Assembly: GCA_037176885.1 (NCBI GenBank)
Contig: JAWWNJ010000160.1
Coordinates: 466,998 to 530,997, forward strand
Length of the DNA: 64,000 bases
Reading direction: 5' to 3'
From: Favolaschia claudopus
Taxonomy: Eukaryota; Basidiomycota; Agaricomycetes; Agaricales; Mycenaceae
In this document: positions 42,034 to 52,785 of the stretch, in pieces
How positions within the stretch are numbered: position 1 is the first letter of the stretch
Layout of the letters: each line of letters starts with the position of its first letter
The notes under the pieces: model-generated
What the model saw: only the letters and a program-made list of their open reading frames with translations
Databases searched by the model: none
Told to the model about the DNA's origin: nothing
Position numbers and translations under genes: made by a program

Positions 42034-43708
42034 CACTAATATAACTCGGCAAAAAAAAATGTCCGATTGATTTCTGGCCTGTATTTCGATGATTACTGCC
42101 CACTTTGACTTCAAACAACTTGTAGTTGTGTTCATAGGATCCAGATGCCTTATTCTTTGGGTTTGGCTTTGGGCAAAATTTCTGATACGCCATCACGCCG
42201 AGCGCAAACATGGGAATTTTGATATCGGCCGACTTTTCAAGTCAGTCAAATTCTTTTGGTGCGGGGAGCTGATCTGCTCATGTTATAGCCTGAGGTCCAG
42301 CGAGCTATGCGCTAATTTGAACTGTGGAAAAATATACAGGCAAACAGGCGCTATAGCCCTCGCAAAGTGACCATCTTCAACCGAGTTGACCGGAATTTGC
42401 CGAAATATGCCCAAAATGGCAGTTTTGTCGAGCCTATAGCGCTTCAACGGCTGAATATTTTCATAAGGTTTGACTTGTGAAAGTACTTGTATTTGGGTCT
42501 TCTTTCATCCTGCACACTCAGATATTGTCAGAGAAAATCCCTACTCAAATTGAAAATCTGGCTATTTGGGGAATTCTGCTCATTTGATGGCGGATCAAGA
42601 GATTGCACGGCGGCGAGGTTGTTGTTGTTGAGATCAATTAACGTGCTCGTGCCGCTGCAAGCGGCTATAGTACACGACATGCCGACATCGAATGTCGGAA
42701 AAATTGAAAAAGCCTGGTAAGGCCTTGGAGCACCTAACGGCCTTATAAGGCCTAATAAGGTTCGAGGGGTGACCGTATAAGGCGTGATAAGGTCTGGTTA
42801 GGTCTTCCAGGCTGACTTCCCGTTACAAAACTGAGTTGGGGTTGTTAGAGACATGGTAGGTGTGGTTTTTATTGGATCTTTTTCGGCGGAAAATTGTATT
42901 GTTTTTGATAATTTGTGCTGTGATTGTATGCCAAGATGGCTGATTTGAATTTCAAAAAGTATGTAGGGGAGCATATACTCATGTGTAGTAAATCACCAGT
43001 CAATGTACGAGCAATATCTTGAGTTGTTGTGTTATGGGGAAATTGTACAGGTATCCGAGAGCTACGCCATATATGGAACAAAATTTCTCTATCTGTAAAG
43101 CTCTCTTAGCATAGCAGTATTGTACATTGCCATTGTTTTATTCGCACGAGGTCGACCGTTCGATTCTCGCAAGCAACCAGTAATTAATTGTTAGAGTCAG
43201 TATTGTAGTAATAGATATAGATATAGATAGTCCAGTATTACAAAGTCAAGACAAGGTGTAAGCAGTCACTTTACAAAGAAGGTAAAGTGGTAATACTTTT
43301 GCTTAACCTCGCCGAACATGCCTTGTAAGGCCTTACAAGCCTCATTAGGCCCTATAAGGTCCATTATGTGTTATAAGGCCCTATATGTAGTATTTGGTAC
43401 GTATTTAAACCTTGTAACCCTCCTTTTCCCCAACGGCCTTATTAGACCTTACAAGGCCTGCCCAGGCCTAACAACCCTTTTTTGATTTTTCCGACAGATT
43501 AATCGTTTCCAGTCCGTCCTTTCCTCCCACGTCACCCTTTTTATACAACCAATCAACTCCCAGTGCCTCGGGCATGAAGTCCCGGTCCAGCATAACAATC
43601 GGTCTCAGTATCGTGTGCACGCTCAGAAGTTGTTTGCTCTCGAATACAGGTATTAACACCGCAATACGGACAAAAAACCCATCGGCCATTCTTTTTGCCG
43701 AGTTAGTG
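42034..43708. mobile_element. TA-flanked CACTAACTCGGC-family element with internal insertion
   Basis: Left CACTAATATAACTCGGC and right inverted CACTAACTCGGC, with TA at 42032-42033 and 43709-43710. It matches the 702 bp element at 54804-55505 up to about 42618 and again from about 43589. The roughly 970 bp between is an insertion absent from the other copy. Confidence 0.75.
42694..43495. mobile_element. GTCGGAAAAATTG-ended element (802 bp) inside the insertion
   Basis: Inverted ends GTCGGAAAAAT(T/C), with subterminal AAGGCCTTA/TAAGGCC(T/C) repeats clustered in the first and last 100 bp. The end sequence and subterminal repeat pattern resemble the GTCGCAAAAAT family at 8.7 and 13.2 kb. Confidence 0.6.
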
Positions 43709-43739
43709 TAGCTGTATCGGGGTGCAAATCATAGAATTT

Positions 43740-44700
43740 CTTTCCTCTCATATCTTGTTAATGGTGCTCCAGCGGTGTGAGTACAATTGATGCGCTCTTA
43801 CTGCCACTGCTTGGCGTTGATGTTGGAAGAATTCAGTGGATTGGGCTTAATTTATATATAAGTAAACATATATGGCACCATTCCAATTTTGAATGTACAT
43901 ACATACATGTCCGAGTCATAGCTAGACCTAAATCTTGTGAAGCAATTTGCTGTCGGACTCGGCAGCTTGCAGGGGACAGTCCGGACTCGGATCCTCACGT
44001 CAACTAGTACTGATTTGAGGTTGAGTACACTAAAAAGTTCTTAGAAAATACTTACTATATTATGAGTAGGAGGCAGAAGTGAAAGAGAGGGTTAGCACTC
44101 AGTACTCAGACCTCAGATCTTAGATAATCAGTACAGAGATGAAAGGAAGGAAGTCCAGCGAGGGCGGTCATTTTGCAGTGAGGCCGGCCAAAGCCGAAAG
44201 TTATGTGACCGGATCGTACATGCTCCCGGGACCCGGAAGGCTGCTGACAAAGCGCTCGCTGACCAGCGCTGTTCAGCGCTGGTCAGCGCTTACAAAGAAA
44301 AATACAGCGTTTCTTTGTAAGCTATGCATTTTCGATCGGTTTACGGATGAATGGGAAGCAAGCTTCCCCATTATAGATATTCGGAACCAGGGAGGAATCA
44401 AACGAGAGATCTGTGGTTGGAACGAGAGGGAAAGCGCTCGGAGAGCTGGAAAAAGAGTCGCCAGATTGGTCCAAGCCAATTGGGCTGCTCATCAACTCTT
44501 GGAATGTAGCAGCTTGCTCATTGGTCAATGGGATGAATCCGCGCTGACGACAAGGGGTGGAAGAAAGTAGAGGCAAGCCGTAATCTTGGATATAACGGGC
44601 AAGCGAAGTCGACTAAATACAAGCACGCACAGAAAAAAGCGCAAGAAGGAGGCAGAGTCGGCACTGGCCAAGGATAGGTGCGTGGTTTAAGAATCAGTTC
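43740..44700. other. No gene assigned
   Basis: Overlapping frames up to 143 codons (44139-44570) with GCGCTGACCAGCGCT-type hairpins at 44260-44290. No domain recognised. Confidence 0.3.
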
Positions 44701-44923
44701 ATCGAATATACACTTACTTTGCTCCCTCAGTGTGCAAGCCCAGGTTTTTCAATCGTTTACCGCGCTCCCGGCCCATCCCCACCCCCGCGCCTTCCACAGT
44801 ACCAGTTCCCATGGATCGGCCGTCCCCCAAGATGCTCGCTGCAACCCCCACCCCCATACTCCGCCCCTGCCCCCAGCCGTATTTCGGAGTCGTTACGCAC
44901 CCCTTCGTTAGCGCATAATAATA

Positions 44924-45719
44924 ATGCCCGTTTTCCCCATTCCACCGTACGGTTACCTTTCAGACGACGCTTCAGACGATAATAGTGCAGACGAGAGCAG
45001 TGATGCCGAGGCCCAAGAGCGGGCAGTTCCAATGAAGCGGCGTAAGCTTGATGTCCCAGTGCGAGAACAGAAGCAGTTGAAGAAAGAGCGACGGGTCAAA
45101 GACTTCGCCGATGCTTTGGAAGCCATCGAAAAGCAGCTCCGGCTCAAGAGCACTGTATCAGTGTATGGCAGAGTCCGCTGCAGAGTCATCGGGCGCGTGT
45201 CATCCAGAGCACATTGCACCTTGTGGTTCGCAACTCGAGGAAGCTGATGGATGCCTCCGAGATGGCAACCAAAACGCATGGGTTTGCTCGAGCAGGGGGC
45301 TCGCGGCTGGCTCGTCAATGGACAGCAGATTGGATCAAGAAACGCAGCCTTCCCGAATCTGATCGTGGGCGTCATGCGAAGACTTGGTCTTTGCTCAATG
45401 ACCCCGAGGTTAAGGATGAGCTGAAAGCGTACCTTCGTACCAACAAATGGTCCATGAACCCAGAGAAACTTGTGGAATATTCGAAGGCGAAGGTGGTTAC
45501 GGAGGAAATGAAGAAATTTGTGCAAGATACGGTCAACAAGGAAATGCCGGCGGATTGAAGAAGTATTTGGAGGCAGATCTGTTCCCTCGTGTTGGTTACA
45601 AGGTGGTGCGGGGAATCTCGCTGCCCACTGCGCGCAGATGGCTTCACGGGCAAGGGTTCGAAATTACCGAAGTCAAGAAGGGACTTTTTTATGACGGTCA
45701 TGAGCGACTAGTCTCGTGA
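44924..45719 (+). pseudogene. DDE-type transposase, 5' part (broken)
   Basis: Three frames read on from one another. First MPVFPIPPYGYLSDDASDD, an acidic Ser-rich start followed by basic KRRKLDVPVREQKQLKKER and a coiled-coil-like DALEAIEKQLRLK. Then LARQWTADWIKKRSLPESDR and NPEKLVEYSKAKVVTEEMKK. Then KKYLEADLFPRVGYKVVRGI and ISLPTARRWLHGQGFEI, ending GLFYDGHER. I recognise this as the N-terminal part of a DDE transposase family common in basidiomycetes, in which GHER is normally followed by a PD.V.YR.. segment. A one-base loss near 45555 and another break near 45190 disrupt the frame. A 1.29 kb hAT-like insertion at 45709 splits the gene; the remainder is at 47009-47390. Confidence 0.7.
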
Positions 45720-46038
45720 CCAGACTCTTATGCCATCCCAAAGGCCCCAGGGAACCCTCAGCCTGTCAGTGTCATATCCTATACTTGAAGAGAGGGCCAG
45801 GCCATCAGTCGCGTGACTTTTGACAGAAAATCACGGGGTCAATGTCGAAATGTTGAGATCGCACTAGACGTCGCGAGCGGAGCGAGCGCAGCGGGGTTTG
45901 GGGCGCCAGCCCCAACAAGCTGTGTGACCGAACGGAGGTAGGTCGGCGAGCGCAGCGAGTCGGCCGTGCGGAGGCAGGGAGCTAAAGCTTGTTATTATTT
46001 AAGACAGTGGATGGCATAAGAGTCTGGTCACGAGACTA
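45709..46038. repeat. 330 bp palindromic-end segment at the left of the hAT-like insertion
   Basis: TAGTCTCGTGACCAGACTCT then TATGCCAT at 45709 is found exactly inverted at 46011-46038. It shares its outer end with the larger element and has no target duplication of its own at 46038. It could be a MITE or a duplicated element end. The interior contains GAGCGAGCGCAGCG-type repeats. Confidence 0.7.
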
Positions 46039-46039
46039 A

Positions 46040-46978
46040 TGATTTTTGTTTGCATCTGCATTTTATATACCGCAACAAGCAAAACCCTTAGTGCTAAGAC
46101 GCGGTGCCCGGAGGCGATAAGTACTGGATGGTAAGAGTAAAAGTTCGTCCGTGGTATGTAGAGTATAGTGGTGGAGAGGGTGGGTGAACGCATCCATCGA
46201 CTTGGAACAGTGACTGAACATAAGGACATAAGGAAAGAAAAAGAAAAAAGGGGCATAAAGAGGTCGGCCTTGGAGCGAGGCAACCAGCTCGCATCGCAAG
46301 ATCCCATCGACTCGGGTCCATCACGCCAGCGAGCCACGGAAACTGAAACTGCTGTAAAACCTTGTTTAACCAGTCTTTGCTGGCCAGTAGCAAAACAAAC
46401 GGGGGGGTCAAATTCCCGAGCTTCCCGGCCGCCTATCAACAACGTCGGTACACTAGCCGCTCGCCTCGAATTATGGGCAGGCCGGTCCAGTACGTCGCGG
46501 TTCTGGGGGTCGGTGATGGATGAATGGAAAGGGAAATGGATGTGGGAGCAGGCTCGTCGCAAGTGACGGGTTTGGCGAACCAACTGTATATTTAGTGAAC
46601 GGCATGCTTCGTGACGAGGCAAGCGAGGGTGATACGCGGAGGCGTGTGACATGTAACGAATGTCGTGGGTGACGGTGGACGAGGCGGACGACGAATTGCT
46701 GTCGTAGGACGTCGAGGGGGGTGTACGATGCTGTCTGTGTGCTTGGAAATCGAGTGGTAGCAGATAGCGGAGGTTGCAGCGAGTTTAGCGTCGAACTGAG
46801 GTGGATTCACCTCGGCGTTGCGGATGACGTTGGGGAACGATTTTGCCTTTGAAGTGGCATACTTGGGTCCTTCAACAATGAAGGGGTCGGCGGGGACGAC
46901 GAGATGCTGTCGAAATTTTGAGAGCGGGGCGTGAGCCTGGCTCCCCTCTTGCCTGACCACATCGTGGTAAGAGATCAA
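46040..46978 (-). other. Gene-like cargo within the hAT-like insertion
   Basis: The minus-strand frame 46592-46978 reads HLVVPADPFIVEGPKYATSK then AKSFPNVIRNAEVNPPQFDA and ends Pro-rich. An overlapping frame 45999-46652 (217 codons) follows. Composition is unlike the flanking transposase and no mobile-element domain is seen. A splice-acceptor-like CAG lies near the element end. I regard it as possibly captured host exon sequence. Function unknown. Confidence 0.3.
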
Positions 46979-47008
46979 GAGGCACCTCGCACGAGACTAA
47001 TGAGCGAC

Positions 47009-47390
47009 CGGATAATGTTGCTTACCGTCAAGAGGAGTTCATTCCCGCGTTCGACGCATTTTGGCCGTACTTTGTCGAGTATCAGGTCGACAACTTGGAG
47101 CTCGTTGTCGAGAACCAGCACCGCCCCCTGGACAATTTCGGCTGGTACTGACAGTACATGATGAGATGACCGCTCAGGCAAATGCTGCGGACAAGTGGGT
47201 ATGGATCATGAAGGGCGAGATGCCAATCCGCAAGAAAGGTGTCGGGAGGGGTATTCATCCGAGCGATTTTATTCGCTCGACGTTTTCAGCCAGACAGGAC
47301 GGTCCATCATATCACTCGATCAAAAAGTCGAAGTGCGCGAAAAAAAAAATGGCATCGGAGAGAAAATACTACAAATTTGGCAAGCAATAA
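47009..47390 (+). pseudogene. DDE-type transposase, middle part after the insertion
   Basis: Reading resumes PDNVAYRQEEFIPAFDAFWP then YFVEYQVDNLELVVENQHRP. It then passes, through a break near 47140, to LVLTVHDEMTAQANAADKWV and KKGVGRGIHPSDFI. The HDE motif holds the acidic pair expected at a DDE catalytic position in this family. The later catalytic Asp (a DN.QGH-type motif) is missing, because the frame dissolves near 47290-47390. The gene is therefore truncated at its 3' end as well as split. Confidence 0.7.
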
Positions 47391-47399
47391 GCGGATCTC

Positions 47400-48261
47400 C
47401 GGTCACTTTTGTGGCACAGAGTGTTATTAGCTCTCTTCAATATTGCACAGTAGTGCAGTTTTGACACGTGAGATTGTGTAAGAAGAAAGCACTTGTGTTC
47501 TTATCACTCCGCAACCGCGCCGTGCGATTGACAGCAGCCATAACACTATTTGGTGTCTGCTCGGATAAAAAGGGGAGCAAGCTCCCCCAATGAATTTTCC
47601 TTCGTCAGATGCAGTGTTTTCACCAGAGCAACAGGAATGGTACTGTACGTAGATACCGGAACGATCACTGCGATGCATACCCTACAGTCAACACTCGGGA
47701 GGATCGCAACCCGGGGCTCTATATTACTCAATAGCAAATTGAGCGATGCCAATTTTTACTTCCTGGCAGGCTCCGAGTCCATCCCTTTTTGTAAACATTG
47801 CTCTTTAACTGGAACCCCCGGCCTGTAAAATTATCGACGAGCAATTTGTCTCATCGAAAGCCCGACGTCCCCAAATGCAAACCGCCCTGGAGTTCATAAA
47901 TTCTTGCCCCCCGATTTGGGTGCAAAATGTGGCTTTTCTGGTAGGTAGCGTTCCGTTTCCAATAAATGATGCTCACGAAAGGAAGAAGACGATTTACATC
48001 TGCTCTTGCAAAATCCTATGTGGAGAGACGTATTTCCGCCCGAGACTCCCCGCGCAAAATAATCTCAAAGACGTGTTGCCATCACCGGAAAATATTGATG
48101 ACATCCCTTTTTAAGTTCGGGCGCAGCAGCAGGCTGCGACATTCCACGCAGCCCAGTCGCACTGTGGTTTCGCCCAATGATATTCCTCTTGGCCGCCCAT
48201 TTCGGTAAGTAATCATCACAAGCCCCCGCTGTGATTGATTCACATATATGTTGTGCCAATA
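47400..48261. other. No gene seen; one GGGGGAGC-type palindrome at about 47573-47590
   Basis: Contains GGGGAGCAAGCTCCCCC, related to the 8.3, 35.0 and 39.9 kb copies. Short frames only. Confidence 0.4.
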
Positions 48262-48270
48262 GCGGGTGGG

Positions 48271-49003
48271 TAGTCTAGGATTTGATGGTGGGTAGGTCAG
48301 TGAAGCGTCCGTGGGAGTGATGCTGAGATGATCCGCCAAACGGCAGGTTCCCCTTTGGGGTGGTGTGTGATCTCTCTTCGACTCTCTCTTCACTGTTCGC
48401 TCACTGGGAATGTTGGAAGCTCGGACACCTTGACAGGACTCCCGGATACTTACAGGAACCTATAACCACGCGTACTTTGCATCGGCGCCGGAGAGAGCAT
48501 CTAGTAACCATTGACGCGAATTGACGACTGAAGACGGGTCTGAGAGCACGTTGATTTCATCCATATATCAGTGTAGTTGATTATAGCATGGGTTATTATA
48601 CGTGAAGTGCAAGCAAAGGACGAGGAGCGCGTCGCTCTGGAGAGCGACCGAAAAGAGAAGGGCGGGCAAGCGACGGCCATCAGCAGCCGTATCACTCCCA
48701 TCACTCTCACGGACGCTTCACTGACCTACCCCCCATCAAATCCCAGACTTTATATAGGTCCTTGAGAACGACTAGGGGCGCTCAATTCTTAGCTCGTCAG
48801 CTCGTCTCGTCCGTAAAATGTCGATTTTTTGATGAGGGGCTCAAATTTGATGGGAAGTGGAGAGAAAATGCGGAGTGGGATCAGCAGCTCATCAGCTCAT
48901 CATGCAATTAAATAATTTCTGGGACGAGACGAGCCGACGAGCTAAGAATTGAGCGCCCTACTGTCTTCTCATCGCCCGGTATAAAGTCTGGTTTACGAGA
49001 CTA
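48271..49003. mobile_element. hAT-like TIR element, TAGTCT ends, 733 bp, with nested MITE
   Basis: GCGGGTGGG lies on both sides (48262-48270 and 49004-49012), an 8-9 bp target duplication. The right end is inverted TAGTCTCGTAAACCAGACTT. The left end TAGTCT is followed directly by AGGATTTGATGG, so about 60 bp of the left TIR is deleted. GTAGGTCAGTGAAGCGTCCG at 48291 recurs inverted at about 48706-48729. Confidence 0.8.
48775..48958. mobile_element. TA-flanked MITE, GGGCGCTCAATTC family, 184 bp
   Basis: 37 bp inverted ends begin GGGCGCTCAATTCTTAGCTC, with one mismatch and one extra G on the left. TA lies at 48773-48774 and 48959-48960. Sister copies of the host sequence without this MITE at 30.6, 36.9 and 62.5 kb confirm the exact empty site. 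Confidence 0.9.
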
Positions 49004-49179
49004 GCGGGTGGGCTCTTTTGGACGGAAAAGGGAATGAGGTTGACTCGAACGGAAATGTGATTCAGCGTCGACGGCGATCCCGATGTACAATGGTGGCCGG
49101 GAATCAATTCAAGCTCAGTGATATTGGTCAGAAGAGAGAGACTCACTAGTATACGTACTATGTACATAACCATGGTTGC

Positions 49180-49510
49180 GATGCGCTCTTCCTCTGCGCC
49201 CGTAGTAGCAATCAGTAACAATGATTTCAGTGAATTGACTGCGGATCAGCGGCTTGCGGTGGAAGCTTGTGCTTCTTTAACTTTGCATGCATTCGCGACG
49301 GATGAAGACGAATAGCGAAGCCTGTTCTTAAGCTCATCAAGAAGCTGGGTCAACTTGCTCGACGCCTGCCCGATTCGGTTCCGGGATGCTACGCCGGACG
49401 ACAACAAAATTCATCGTATTCTCACCACGACCCCCGGCATCGAAGACGACGCATGGGCCACATTCAACCGTCAATTCGAGGTGAAGACCTTCGCGAGAAT
49501 AGCCGGTTAA
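49180..49510 (+). other. Coding-like fragment of unknown gene
   Basis: Two frames in succession look coding: VVAISNNDFSELTADQRLAV then EACASLTLHAFATDEDE (to 49315). After a break, RFRDATPDDNKIHRILTTTP then GIEDDAWATFNRQFEV (about 49380-49490). No family recognised. Probably a remnant of a spliced host gene or element protein. Confidence 0.35.
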
Positions 49511-49682
49511 AGCTAGGCTTTATGAACGAAAATCGAAAACGAAAACGCGGCTAGCTGATATGTCCGAAAAAGGCATACTTGTGTGATCCGACGAGTTCCG
49601 GGTCACATGAGCGCTGCTGTCAATCAACTTCCTTGTCTCTTACCTCGTCGCGTCGCGCTGCACACAACCAGTCCTTGCAAGC

Positions 49683-49874
49683 ATGCACGGAGGAGCTAGA
49701 AAGAAACCTGGAAGAAGACGACCCCCAAGAAGCCTAGCTGGTTTTCACCCTGGCTGCCTTCCGCCTCCCGGCAATCCGGCCCACCCCATCTACACGCATT
49801 CGGCCTTACAACAACAGCGCACCGTCGTTGCTTCGTGCTCCAAATGCCGGGGAGCAAGACCTTGGCGTGCTTAA
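49683..49874 (+). pseudogene. GGARK..GRRRPPR N-terminal fragment, copy 1
   Basis: The frame starts HGGARKKPGRRRPPRS, a basic GARxxxGRR motif of the kind found at the N-terminus of DNA-binding or transposase proteins. A related fragment is encoded on the minus strand at about 55720-55800. The upstream DNA (TGATCCGA.GAGTTCCGGGTCACATG-like) also matches there, so this is a repeated element piece. Confidence 0.4.
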
Positions 49875-50708
49875 CTCTCTGGAAAGCAGTACTGCTGGTT
49901 TAGAACTCCGTTTGGGTGTCCAGTGGAGAATCGATTGAAGACGGTGCGAGTCCGAATATTGGTGCGTGTTTTTCCCTACTCCGGACGGTGTTCCCTCACC
50001 GGATCTTTAGATGCTCTGAATACGTTTGCCGCACTTGTGCATGAGGCCAAACAGTTGTGCAGATTTTGAGATCAATAGAGCTCATATGTAGTTCAAAAAC
50101 TTTGGATTTATCTATGAACGTAAATTTAGGTTGAACGGCGAGCTCGTAAGGCATGAATTGGACTGGCAAAAGCCGAACGTGTCGAATTGTGAATCAAATT
50201 CTGTCCAGATCAAGTTGAGCTTCGAGTGTCAAAAGATATACATAGCAACATGCGAAGATTCTACTCAGTCTCATTAGGGACAGCATGTGCAGCACACTGG
50301 AAGCATATGAGAGTCTAAGACAGACGCGCAAGGGGCTCGTGCGCGAGAGATTCACAGAACAGTGCTGTTGGAGAAAACTAAAAACAGATCAAATTCTTGT
50401 GTATTTCTTGGCTATCCACCTCGATTTAGCTACATAGGCAGACTCGTTTAGGCCTAATAATGCACTTGCTTGAACACCGCGCTTGCGTGGAGAGATACTT
50501 GCTATTTCTGGGTTCAAACCAGAGTTTAACTGAACTTTTAAATTTGCCTGTTGTTTTGAGTGTTCAGCCTAAGTACTCAAGAAAGTTTTGCTTAATTAAT
50601 TTGTGCACTCTATAGCACGAACAAGGCCTCCGACTGTGGTTGTGAGAGCATCTGAAGGCAATTCATTGTGAATTCATCGTCGAGAATGGTTCATCGGCCT
50701 TTTCGGAC

Positions 50709-50830
50709 TCATTGTGAGAACGGCCGAGGAAACTTCCGGAGAGATCTTGAATTTGATTGGCTGGAGTATGTCCCGGACTCCCAGGGAGGCAGCTGCTCCG
50801 AAAGAACATACGTCTTACCATATCTTGAAT
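50709..50830. repeat. Dispersed repeat, inverted partner at 53923-54027
   Basis: AACGGCCGAGGAAACTTCCG, GATCTTGAATTTGATTGGCT and CATACGTCTTACCATATCTT occur in both copies in opposite orientation with scattered differences. It is followed by an isolated CAGCCG-family TIR at about 50850. Confidence 0.6.
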
Positions 50831-51004
50831 ACATTTGATTTGCCTTACAGCCGTTTTGGAAACAATATACGGGTCTTGATCGAGTGGTGCTCATTTAGTC
50901 TCACCAAGTCAGACTCTACAAGATTTATGATAGTCAATAAATCTATTATATACTCGGTGTTACAAAAAGTGACCGACAATGTGCCATTTTAGGCCGAATC
51001 GTGT

Positions 51005-51724
51005 CAAGGGGGAATCGGGATTCGAAAATCGGATATAGGGTCGAATTTTTTTTTTAAGGGCTTGGGCTGACCCCCCCTCCCCCCCCCTCCCCTCCCATAT
51101 ACAGTAATGATTTCCCACCATTGTCATTAAGCCGCAGTGCCGCCGCCGCGGCAGATCCTGCAGCCTGCGGGTGCGCGATTTTCTGCGTGTTGGAGGCAAA
51201 GGGCATATCTAATGCTGGATACATGTCTGTAGACTGCTCAAATTGCTTCTAGAGGCCTTGCATTGCCTTGCATTGTCTTCCGGACACTCGTTGAAGGCAT
51301 AAAAGCTGGTTTTGGTGTTAACATCAGTGCGTGTTGCATTTTTCATGACCCCAGTGGACGTGAGAATTTATGAAGATCATTCAAAATCGGTATTCGATGG
51401 ACGTGGAGTCCATTCAAACAGATTTTTCCACCAGCTGTTGTACCTTGAGCATTTTTTTGAGAGACCGTGTTGCGCGAGTCACGCCATGATGTGACTCGCG
51501 TATCGAGCGACCCACTGCCAATTTTACCGACAATTACTTACATGAGTGTTTCACCGCCACTTACACCAAAGTCACGCTCAGAGACTAGCTAAATACCCTT
51601 CCCGAGCCTTTCTGAGCTCCAGACAGCTTCTGAGTTACTAGACACTGGAAATTTTTTAAGAGCCTGCCCAGACCCCCCCTCCCCCCCACCCGCGGTACGA
51701 AATTTTAATCCCGATTCCCCCTTG
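51005..51724. mobile_element. hAT-type element, CAAGGGGGAATC ends, 720 bp
   Basis: Inverted ends CAAGGGGGAATCGGGATT, with an 8 bp target duplication AATCGTGT at 50997-51004 and 51725-51732. Subterminal C-runs (GACCCCCCCTCCCCCCC) are present on both sides. No transposase. Confidence 0.85.
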
Positions 51725-51734
51725 AATCGTGTAG

Positions 51735-52590
51735 TATTTTGTTGGTTCAAGCACATAGGAATGTTCATTGGGATGTTCTGTACCCATTTGTACAAGGGGG
51801 TGGCGGAAACTGGATTGATGGACCATGACTACCCACTGGGTAGTAGTCGATCTAGTATCCGGGGTCCGCGAAAAGAGGGTTTTGGTGGTCATTTTCACGA
51901 AGGTCTTGAATATCTCGTTAGTGCCAACTGGTTCTACTGGTATAAAGCACACCATGTGGTTTGAAGTGCTTTACTGCGCTATAATATGTATCTACATGAT
52001 TTTAATAGGCACGGTATCCTCCCTTATTCACTCGAAGAAAGTTGCTGGAAAGTTGACAGCGTTTGATGGCAACGGCACTTTGACAGCACTATGACATAAG
52101 AACGTGCTCGCACTTTTTGCCTCTCGCATTCTTTACTCGCTTTGAGAGCACCAGAACATCCAGAGATGTTTGAGAAATGTGCCAAGACAAGTTAAACTAT
52201 CATATTACCTTGAAAATGAGTGTGAGATCCTCAATCTCTGGCAACTGGCCTATGCTTGGTGCCATTCTGCTTTGATTTTACGACCTAAAGTGCATTTCGG
52301 TTCTCAATAAACCTTACTGAATAGTTTCCAGAGTGTTATGTATCTAGTTACCGGCGATATATTGCCACTAACGGTGACTAGCCGCTCAACTTGGCCCACT
52401 TTCTGCTATCGTATTCGGAAGGATTGCCCGTTTAAGCAAGCATCAGCTGATTGCCGACTGGTGGTGGTGGGTCTGGTTTCCGGGTGGTTTCCGGGGTCTT
52501 GACAGAAAGATTTTGGGTAGTCCTGGTCAAGAACTTTTGTTACCGCCACCCCTTGGGGCTTTCCGCGCGCAGTCCGAAGTCTCACAGTAA
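51735..52590. other. No gene seen
   Basis: Short frames only and no paired terminal repeats noticed. Confidence 0.3.
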
Positions 52591-52592
52591 TA

Positions 52593-52785
52593 CTGTAGTA
52601 TTTTCGACCAAGTGTTCACTGGGTGACCTGTCGTGTTCAGAGCACAGCAAATTACCCTATATGGTAGGCCGGCCAATGCCGGCCCGAAATTTTTGATGTT
52701 TTTCATCCATTTTGGGCGAAAAAACTCAAGTGTCACCGTCACCGCACCGTCACCTGAACACTTGGTCGTAATAATTATACTACAG
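52593..52785. mobile_element. CTGTATCG-related MITE, 193 bp
   Basis: Inverted ends CTGTAGTAT...CGACCAAGTGTTCA, with TA at 52591-52592 and 52786-52787. The interior (GCAAATTACCCTATATGGTA, GCCGGCC...GGCCGGC) matches the LINE-borne copies in inverse orientation. Confidence 0.8.

Larger units (their letters stand above)
41700..43738. mobile_element. Outer boundary of a nested TIR stack
   Basis: ATTTGCACCCCGATACAGCT at about 41703-41725 is found inverted at about 43712-43734. On the right it runs straight into AGTTAGTG. On the left a 305 bp MITE sits between it and CACTAA. The simplest reading is one element whose left TIR was later interrupted. Confidence 0.5.
45709..47000. mobile_element. hAT-like insertion with 8 bp target duplication, TAGTCTCGTG ends
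   Basis: TGAGCGAC occurs at 45701-45708 and 47001-47008, and removing the insert plus one copy restores the transposase reading across GHERPD. Ends are TAGTCTCGTG and inverted CACGAGACTA. There is no transposase inside. Minus-strand frames of 217 and 128 codons may be captured host sequence. Confidence 0.8.

Noticed and set aside
43097..43185. Possible tRNA near a GTTCGATTC B-box-like motif
   Set aside because: The arms on both sides of the motif do not pair and no acceptor stem is found.
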